NCBI GenBank assembly: GCA_016714745.1
Contig: JADKCG010000023.1
Location: forward strand, 1-61,746
DNA: 61,746 bases
Origin: Elusimicrobiota bacterium
GTDB lineage: Bacteria > Elusimicrobiota > Elusimicrobia > FEN-1173
Reading direction: 5' to 3'
This document shows, one piece after another, positions 56,306 through 61,746 of the stretch; the stretch's first letter is position 1, and the number at the start of each line of letters is the position of its first letter. The translations under genes and the position numbers were made by a program. Below the pieces are notes generated by a model, which saw nothing but the letters and a program-made list of their open reading frames with translations, ran no database searches and was not told the origin of the DNA.

Positions 56306-58759
56306 ATGGACCGTTACCTCTGTCTTCATGGGCACTTTTACCAGCCTCCGCGGGAAAATCCATGGCTTGAAGACATCGAAATTCAAGATTCCGCCCATCC
56401 CTATCACGACTGGAACCAGCGCATTACGCGGGAATGTTATGGCCCCAACGCCGCGTCGCGGGTTTTGGATTCTTCCGGGCGGATCGTTGAAATCGTTGAT
56501 AACTATCGGGACATCAGTTTTAATTTTGGGCCTACACTTCTTTCCTGGATGGAACGCAAAGAACCGGATGTTTATCACCGCATCCTCGACGCCGATCGTG
56601 CGAGTCTAGAAGCGCGCGGAGGCCATGGCAACGCTTTAGCCCAGGTCTACAACCACATCATTATGCCTCTGGCCTCTCCCCGCGATCGGGAGACCCAAGT
56701 GGTGTGGGGCATCAAGGATTTCGAGCGGCGATTTGGACGAAAACCCGAGGGCATGTGGTTGGCGGAAACCGCGGCGAATACGGGGTCGCTCGAGGTTTTG
56801 GCGGCCCATGGAATAAAGTTTACGGTACTTTCCCCCACCCAGGCCATGGCTGTGCGTCCTGCGCGCCGGGCCACCGATCGGCCCGATGGAGATCCGTCCT
56901 CGGTCGGGGGGTGGGAAAATGTGTCCGGCGGACATGTGGACCCGAGTCGGCCTTATCTCTGGCGATCCCCAAAGGGAGCCGAGTTGGCGATCTTTTTTTA
57001 CGACGCGCCGATTTCCCGCGCCGTGGCTTTTGAAGGTGTTTTGTCGAACGGAGACGTTTTTGCCTCCCGGCTGATGACGGGGTTTTCGGCCGATCGGGTG
57101 GGCCCTCAATTAATGAACATTGCCACGGACGGCGAATCCTACGGTCACCATCATCGGTTTGGGGATATGGCATTGGCCATCGCCCTTAAACGTATTCGCG
57201 AATCGGGCAGTGCACGCCTCACCAATTACGGGGAATTCCTGGCGAAGTTTCCTCCCACGTGGGAAGTTAAAATCCATGAAAATTCTTCCTGGAGTTGTTC
57301 CCATGGGGTGGAGCGGTGGCGGTCCAATTGCGGATGCCGGCTGGGCGGGCACGGGCAATGGACGCAAGAATGGCGCACCGCCCTGCGGGAGTCCTTGGAC
57401 ACGCTGGGTGCCTCCTTAGACGTGGTGTATGAAAAGCGCGCGGCAAAATTATTGCGGGACCCTTGGGCCGCGCGAAACGATTACATCGATGTGATCTCAA
57501 ACCGGACCGACGAGAACCGGCAGAAATTTCTCCAAGCCCACGCCTCCTGCACGTTGGCGGATGTGGATGAAATGGATGCGTGGCGGCTTTTGGAAATGCA
57601 ACGGCAACGGCTTTTGATGTTTACCAGTTGTGCCTGGTTTTTCGATGAAGTCTCTGGGTTAGAGAGTACCACGGTCCTCACTTCCGCGGCGAGGGCGATC
57701 CAACTCGCCGGGGTTTTCCCAGAAGGGGCATCGCTCGAACCCGCTTTCGTCGCGGGATTGTCTTTGGCCAAAAGCAATATCCCCGAGATTGGCAACGGGG
57801 CGGTGGTCTACGAGCGGTCTGTTAAACCGGTGGCCGCCGACCTTTCTCGTATTGCCGCTCACCAGGCGATGAAGGCTCTTTGGCGAGAAGAAGAAGACCG
57901 GGGGACTCTCTACTGTTTTGATTATTCATTTTTGGATCGGCGGACCGAACGGGCGGCGGGGACCGCCCTGTCGATGGGGCGCATTCGCGTGCGTTCACAA
58001 GTGACTCGGGAATCTTTAGACGCGAGCTATGCTGTGATCCATTTGGGAGGACATGATTTTCATTGTGTCTTGCACGCCTCCCCCGACAGTGCCCTCCTGC
58101 GGCCGGTATTGGATCGGCTGGTCGACGTTTTTAACACGGGATCCATTACAGAAGCGTTGAGCTTATTGTCTCAGCATTTTGATCCGCGCGTCTTCGAACT
58201 GCAAGACCTTTTGCTGGAAGAACGTCGCCATATTTTAAGTGCGGTGATTGAAGATATTTTGGGCCGCTTTGAGGGCACTTACCGGATGTTGGTTGATGAA
58301 AACAAAAAACTCATGAATTATCTTCTCCGGGCCTCATTTCCCATGCCCCACGCTTTTCGGTTGGCGTTGGAATCCGTTTTGGGACGGGATCTGCACAAAA
58401 GCCTTACGCAATTTAATTTGGACGAAACACACACCGCTCTATTGAAGCGAGTTCATTCGGATGCCAAAACATTTAATGTCGTGCTCAATTGGGAAGGGGT
58501 GGGCCAACTCATTCAACGCCGGTTGGAATCCCACATGGCTCTGCTCGCACAATTCCCATCGACAGACCTGGCGCACCAGTGTCTCGCTCTTCTGTCATTG
58601 GCCGACGACTTGGAACTTTCCCTGTCATTGTGGGTGACAGAAAATTCCTATTTCCTCGTTTGGAAAAACTCTCTCCGCGCGCTCGTGCGAAGCGCACCGG
58701 ACAAGCCGGGCCACTGCGATTACCTGAAACTCGCCGAACGACTGCGTCTCCTTATTTAG
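56306..58759 (+). CDS. GH57-type glycoside hydrolase, DUF3536 family
   Basis: 817 residues from ATG 56306. CLHGHFYQPPRENPWLEDIE and HDWNQRITRECYGPNAASR are the conserved opening of the DUF3536/GH57 group (HFYQPPR with the first catalytic-site His), then FGPTLLSWMERKEPDVY, PEGMWLAETAANT (the PEG-W-E segment, nucleophile region) and ATDGESYGHHHRFGDMALA (acid Asp). The last ~300 residues are helical. Family members are putative alpha-amylases or glucan-modifying enzymes; the 3-bp spacing to glgC suggests a role in glycogen branching or remodelling. Frame intact, normal length. Confidence 0.9.
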   Translation: MDRYLCLHGHFYQPPRENPWLEDIEIQDSAHPYHDWNQRITRECYGPNAASRVLDSSGRIVEIVDNYRDISFNFGPTLLSWMERKEPDVYHRILDADRASLEARGGHGNALAQVYNHIIMPLASPRDRETQVVWGIKDFERRFGRKPEGMWLAETAANTGSLEVLAAHGIKFTVLSPTQAMAVRPARRATDRPDGDPSSVGGWENVSGGHVDPSRPYLWRSPKGAELAIFFYDAPISRAVAFEGVLSNGDVFASRLMTGFSADRVGPQLMNIATDGESYGHHHRFGDMALAIALKRIRESGSARLTNYGEFLAKFPPTWEVKIHENSSWSCSHGVERWRSNCGCRLGGHGQWTQEWRTALRESLDTLGASLDVVYEKRAAKLLRDPWAARNDYIDVISNRTDENRQKFLQAHASCTLADVDEMDAWRLLEMQRQRLLMFTSCAWFFDEVSGLESTTVLTSAARAIQLAGVFPEGASLEPAFVAGLSLAKSNIPEIGNGAVVYERSVKPVAADLSRIAAHQAMKALWREEEDRGTLYCFDYSFLDRRTERAAGTALSMGRIRVRSQVTRESLDASYAVIHLGGHDFHCVLHASPDSALLRPVLDRLVDVFNTGSITEALSLLSQHFDPRVFELQDLLLEERRHILSAVIEDILGRFEGTYRMLVDENKKLMNYLLRASFPMPHAFRLALESVLGRDLHKSLTQFNLDETHTALLKRVHSDAKTFNVVLNWEGVGQLIQRRLESHMALLAQFPSTDLAHQCLALLSLADDLELSLSLWVTENSYFLVWKNSLRALVRSAPDKPGHCDYLKLAERLRLLI

Positions 58760-58775
58760 TTTGAGAGCATTATTT

Positions 58776-58804
58776 TTGAGGTTCTCTTTCGCTTTTTGTA
58801 TAAT
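58776..58804 (+). promoter_or_regulatory. Promoter of the tRNA cluster
   Basis: TTGAGG (58776-58781), 17 bp, TATAAT (58799-58804). It lies just upstream of a terminator-like hairpin and 70 bp before the first tRNA. Confidence 0.7.
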
Positions 58805-58820
58805 AACAAGAAGGGAACAT

Positions 58821-58851
58821 CCCCGATCGCCATAACGGCCGGGGTTTTTTT
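58821..58851 (+). terminator. Intrinsic terminator between tRNA promoter and first tRNA
   Basis: CCCCG...GCC / GGC CGGGG stem with a small bulge, followed by T7. It may end the glgC-GH57 transcript. Because it also lies downstream of the 58776-58804 promoter, it could act as an attenuator for the tRNA operon. Confidence 0.7.
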
Positions 58852-58874
58852 ATACCCAGACAGGCTTATGCTTT

Positions 58875-58948
58875 GCGCCCGTAGCTCAATTGGATAGAGC
58901 ATCTGCCTTCGGAGCAGAGGGTTGGGAGTTCAAGTCTCTCCGGGCGCG
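58875..58948 (+). tRNA. tRNA-Arg (TCG)
   Basis: Complete cloverleaf: acceptor GCGCCCG/CGGGCGC, D arm GCTC/GAGC with GG in the loop, anticodon arm TCTGC-CTTCGGA-GCAGA (anticodon TCG, reads CGA and related Arg codons), T arm GGGAG-TTCAAGT-CTCTC. CCA is not encoded, consistent with need for the CCA-adding enzyme. Confidence 0.95.
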
Positions 58949-58969
58949 TTTTTTTTGACCATCTTGTTT

Positions 58970-59041
58970 GGGCCATTAGCTCAACAGTAGAGCAAGCGCC
59001 TCTTAAGCGCGAGGCTGAGGGTGCAAGTCCCCCATGGCCCA
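58970..59041 (+). tRNA. tRNA-Lys (CTT), atypical
   Basis: Acceptor GGGCCAT/ATGGCCC with discriminator A, D arm GCTC-AACAGTA-GAGC, anticodon loop CTCTTAA (anticodon CTT), T arm GAGGG-TGCAAGT-CCCCC. Oddities: the D loop has no GG pair (G18G19), T-loop position 55 is G where T is invariant, and there are A-C and A-G mismatches in the T and anticodon stems. G18-T55 is the key elbow pair, so both partners are lost together. It may be a degenerate copy or contain indels. Confidence 0.75.
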
Positions 59042-59327
59042 AACTGGATGGTTAGAAATAGAATAGGGGGACTTGCAGACGACTCGCCCGCCGCCATGAA
59101 TGGCGGAAGAAGGGCGAGCGGCCGGCCCCTGGAGGAGCCGCGAAGCGGCGGGGGAAGGGGAAGTCCCCCATGGCCCAAACTGGATGGTTAAGAAAGAAAA
59201 GAGGGGACTTGCAGACGACTGCCCGACGCCATGAATGGCGGAAGAAGGAGGGCGGGCCGGCCTGGAGGAGCCGCCGATAGGCGGCGTGGGAGTGGGGAAG
59301 TCCCCCATGGCCCAAACTGGATGGTTG
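59025..59327 (+). repeat. Tandem array of structured units, each ending with the tRNA-Lys 3' end
   Basis: A ~29-bp segment (AAGTCCCCCATGGCCCAAAC plus CTGGATGGT-like continuation), which covers the T-arm 3' side and acceptor end of tRNA-Lys and 13 bp beyond, occurs at 59025, 59161 and 59298 (spacing 136 and 137 bp). Each intervening unit can fold: GGGGGACTT (59066) with AAGTCCCCC (59161); CTCGCCC/GGGCGAG and CCGCCA-TGAA-TGGCGG inside unit 1; GCCA-TGAA-TGGC in unit 2; then a hairpin GCCGC-GAA-GCGGC (unit 1) or GCCGCC-GATA-GGCGGC (unit 2) after a conserved GGAGGA. No protein gene is supported in this stretch. Confidence 0.85.
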
Positions 59328-59389
59328 ATCAAAGTCACAATCGACCCATGAATGGGGCAACTACGAAAACATAAATTGTGTTTGGCTTC

Positions 59390-59471
59390 GCGAGGGTGGC
59401 GGAATTGGCAGACGCGTACGGCTTAGGACCGTATGCCGAAAGGCTTAAGGGTTCAACTCCCTTCCCTCGCA
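59390..59471 (+). tRNA. tRNA-Leu (TAG)
   Basis: Class II tRNA with a long variable arm (GCCGAAAGGC). Acceptor GCGAGGG/CCCTCGC, discriminator A, anticodon loop CTTAGGA (anticodon TAG, reads CUA and related codons), T loop TTCAACT. CCA not encoded. Confidence 0.93.
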
Positions 59472-59509
59472 TATATTCAGTGGAGGAGTTTAATCCGACC
59501 CGAGCGCTG

Positions 59510-59602
59510 TTTCTGGGCAGAAAAAGCAAAGCCGTCGGGCCTCGGAGGAGTCGCCGGTAGGCGACAGGGGAAAGGGAACTTCCTTTTCGCGCAGATTTTT
59601 AG
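59510..59602 (+). repeat. Third structured unit, downstream of tRNA-Leu
   Basis: GGGCCTCGGAGGA at 59537 onward followed by hairpin GTCGCC-GGTA-GGCGAC (59550-59565), the same design as the units after tRNA-Lys but with a compensatory C-G to T-A change in the stem. It ends in AACTTCCTTTTCGCGCAGA, which aligns with the tRNA-Leu 3' end AACTCCCTTCCCTCGCATA. It lies directly upstream of the tig gene. Confidence 0.65.
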
Positions 59603-59636
59603 ATATTTTCAATATCACTTCGTACAGGGGAATTTT

Positions 59637-61030
59637 ATGTTCGGTTGGATGAAAAAACAGAAAGGGACGGAAGGAAAAACAGTGGTGGCCGTGGAGGAGA
59701 AGCCCGTTTCCATGGAAGAAAAAGCAGTGACGGTGATGGACGAAAGTGAGACGGGGTTGAAGGTGAAAGTGAAAGAGCGCAAGGGTTGTTCTGTGACTAT
59801 GGCGGTGGTGGTTCCGGCGGATCGGGTGATCGAAGCCACTGAAGAAGCTTTTAAGCGGGTTCAAGGGAAAGCGAAATTTCCAGGGTTTCGGCCGGGGAAA
59901 GCCCCTATGGAATTGGTGAAAAAAAACTTTGAGGGGGCGGCGTGGGAAGATGCGGTGGATCATCTCCTCAAAGAGTCCATTTACGATGCGCTGACCCAAG
60001 AGAAAGTGATCGGTGTGGGGGCTCCCACCGTAGATAAATTGGATGGGGAGCCTGGGAAACCGCTTCGCTATGAATTAAAAATTGAGTGTGCGCCAAACGT
60101 TGTCGTGAAAGAATACAAAGGCCTTTCTTTGGTAAAAAGTTCGCGCGGTTACGGACGCGGATGTGGAAAAACGTCTTCATGAACTTTTGGAAAATCGCTG
60201 TTGGTGTTGTCCAGGACAGCATCGTTGAAAAAACATTTCGTCGTCGTGGATTATGAGAGTTTCTTGGACGGGATTCCGCTCAAGAACGGAAAGGCCACAA
60301 ACCAATTGATTGAATTGGGCGCGGCCCAGAACGTGGAAGGGTTCTCGGAGGGCCTTTTGGGGGCCAAAGACGGTGAGGTTCGGGAGATCCCGGTGAAGTT
60401 TCCAGCCGAACATCCCCAAAAAGATCTGGCGGGAAAAACCGTGACCTTTAAGGCGACGGTCACGGCGATCAAAGAGAAGGTCCTTCCGGTGTTGGATGAC
60501 GAATTCGCCAAAGACGAGGGAGCCAAGGATTTGGGGGAATTAAAAGAACGGTTTCGCCGGGAGATTGAGGCGGGGGCGCGTCGGACCGAACGGGAGGATT
60601 TAGAAAAACAAGTGGAGGAAGGGTTGCTTCAACGCCATCCGTTCGATGTGCCGCCGTCTCAGGTGGAAGAGCGCGCCAAGCAACTGACCGAGCACCTAAA
60701 GAAATATCTCCTAGACCGGGGCGCGGGACTGACGGATTGGGCGGCCGGCGAGGAGAAAATGCGCGAGAAAAACCGTCCGGAGGCGGAACGACAGGTTCGT
60801 CTTTCTTATATCCTCAGAGAAATTGTTGCGGCGGAAAACGTCGCGGTGGCGGACGCTGATGTGGATGCGCACATTCAAAAGATTTTAGAGGGTGCCCGGG
60901 CGGATCAACGGGCGGACATGCAAAGTGGTTGGACTCTCGACGTGAGAATATTCGTGGTCAGATGAGTGAAGAGCGGTTGTTTGATTTATTGATCCAGAAC
61001 GCGACGGTCGTCGAAAGTTCGGCGAAATAA
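59637..61030 (+). CDS. tig: Trigger factor (three frameshifts)
   Basis: Ribosome-bound chaperone and prolyl isomerase. ATG 59637 after AGGGG. A charged ~40-residue extension precedes the ribosome-binding domain, which has the signature FPGFRPGKAPMELVKK. The frame breaks near 60145 (correct: AVTDADVEKRLHELLENR), near 60195 (correct: LVLSRTASLKKHFVVVDYES, the PPIase domain with LIELGAAQNVEGFSEGLLGA) and near 60940 (correct: RRENIRGQMSEERLFDLLIQ). The C-terminal helical arms follow and TAA is at 61028-61030. About 464 residues. tig followed by clpP is the standard bacterial order. Confidence 0.93.
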
Positions 61031-61261
61031 GGCCCTGAAAATAAATTATGATGCTGTTGGGTCAACGGTTTTTTTTACGGAAAGACACGAACGAAGAACG
61101 CGCCCTCGACGGTTCTGTGCGCCATGGGCCACTCGCCCAGGGGAAGAGCAACCGTCCAGAGAGCGCAGGTGTTATGGATGGAGATTTTAAGGGGTCATGT
61201 GTCAAATAGATGTTTCCGATTTTCGTTTGGAGCGCAGAATGCGTATTAAAAGGAGATCCTT
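61031..61261. other. tig-clpP spacer
   Basis: 231 bp without a supported gene. Normally tig and clpP are close; here the gap includes a T8 run (61071) and GC-rich imperfect palindromes (for example CATGGGCCACTCGCCCAGG). A promoter for clpP is not obvious. Confidence 0.4.
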
Positions 61262-61746
61262 GTGCCTGGAATGATTCCCACAATAATCGAGCGCTGGAAC
61301 CAAGGCGCGGCGGTAGGTTACGATATTTACTCGCGTCTTTTGCGCGACCGGATTATTTTTATTGGCGGTTATGGCGGGGCCATCGACACTGATTTCCGGC
61401 CAACGCGATCACCTCACAACCCTCTAGCCTGGAAGGAAGACCCGGAACGGGAAATTAATTTGTATATCAACTCGCCCGGAGGCATGGTGACGGCGGGGTT
61501 GGCGGTCTATGACACGATGCAATACATTCGGGCCCCCATTTCGACGATTTGTTTGGGGATGGCCATGTCGTTCGGAGCTTTTGTTGTTGGCCGCGGGAAA
61601 AAAGGGAAAACGCTACGCTCTTCCCAATGCGCGCATGATGATTCACCAGCCTTTGATTTACGGGGAAGGGGTGTCGGGGCAAGTCACCGACATCGCCATC
61701 GAGGCCAAAGAACTCGAGAACACCAAAGTGCGCTTGATTGAAATTT
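61262..61746 (+). CDS. clpP: ATP-dependent Clp protease proteolytic subunit (partial, frameshifted)
   Basis: GTG 61262 with AAAAGGAGA upstream. MIPTIIE, DIYSRLLRDRIIFIGG, EDPEREINLYINSPGG and CLGMAMSFGAF (catalytic Ser) identify ClpP. Between GG and AID an extra YGG is read, and the segment after TDF is scrambled (expected ANAITSQ), so at least two compensating indels lie at ~61370-61440. Another slip near 61610 moves the frame to GKRYALPNARMMIHQPL (catalytic His) and GEGVSGQVTDIAIEAKELEN. The gene runs off the right edge. Confidence 0.92.

Noticed and set aside
59003..59360. Overlapping minus-strand frames of ~65-110 codons across the tRNA array
   Set aside because: They are translations of tRNA and repeat sequence with no start signals and no similarity beyond the repeat itself.
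1267..61746. Alternative genetic code or programmed frameshifting as the cause of the many broken genes
   Set aside because: TGA, TAG and TAA all serve as normal stops at ATGA/GTGA overlaps, and breaks occur at scattered homopolymers with no shared slippery site or pseudoknot. Sequence error is simpler.

Overview
The window is 61.7 kb of GC-rich bacterial chromosome, dense with genes and mostly arranged as tightly overlapping ATGA/GTGA operons. Gene content (two-part ScpA/ScpB, glycogen genes with a GH57 enzyme, futalosine-type MqnD, DUF5693-CsaB, many prepilins, a very long tail-fibre-like surface protein) fits a Gram-negative-type, poorly cultivated lineage such as Elusimicrobiota. That placement is inference; no rRNA is present. 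About twenty genes carry single-base frameshifts, mostly in homopolymers, whose two halves are plainly one protein. I treat these as probable consensus errors and annotate whole genes.

Layout. 1-2431 is an accessory patch: a truncated copy of a surface-protein C-terminus, two TTAGGGCCCGCGC inverted-repeat elements, and between them a Phd-like antitoxin/PIN-toxin pair with its own promoter and operator. 2432-6242 is a giant modular fibre-like protein. 6290-8009 (minus) holds a two-module exported protein and QueC. 8040-18704 is one operon: a ferritin-like/VIT1 membrane protein, then MoxR ATPase, DUF58, BatA-like, DUF4159, a second VWA-like protein and a DUF4175-like protein. 18980-20614 is an exported TPR protein. 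20661-24959 (minus) is a prepilin operon bracketed by 51-bp direct repeats that look like the scar of a duplication or insertion. 25145-33888 is a housekeeping and envelope run: CCA-adding enzyme, trpS, scpA, scpB, galT, glgA, DUF5693, csaB. 33962-39833 is cell envelope and tRNA modification: ftsX, an EnvC-like factor, ctpA, a membrane protein, tsaD, dus. 39987-43611 is a second prepilin operon led by an FG-GAP protein. 43706-49095 carries an Orn/Lys/Arg decarboxylase, a DksA-like zinc finger protein, tusA, pepA, a DJ-1/PfpI protein, a Rieske protein and mqnD. 49541-54386 is a signalling cassette (sensor kinase, hybrid kinase, receiver-adenylate cyclase), then a pseudouridine synthase. 55070-58759 is glgC plus a GH57 (DUF3536) enzyme. 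58776-59600 is a tRNA cluster (Arg, Lys, Leu) with structured repeats. 59637-61746 is tig and the start of clpP.

The most unusual material is non-coding: (i) units after tRNA-Lys and tRNA-Leu that repeat the 3' end of the preceding tRNA and contain covarying hairpins, looking like a miniature element that uses tRNA 3' ends; (ii) a ~105-bp interspersed repeat, often paired in tandem, one pair sitting where the csaB start codon should be; (iii) the inverted-repeat elements flanking the toxin-antitoxin pair; (iv) the 51-bp direct repeats and duplicated promoter around the first prepilin operon.
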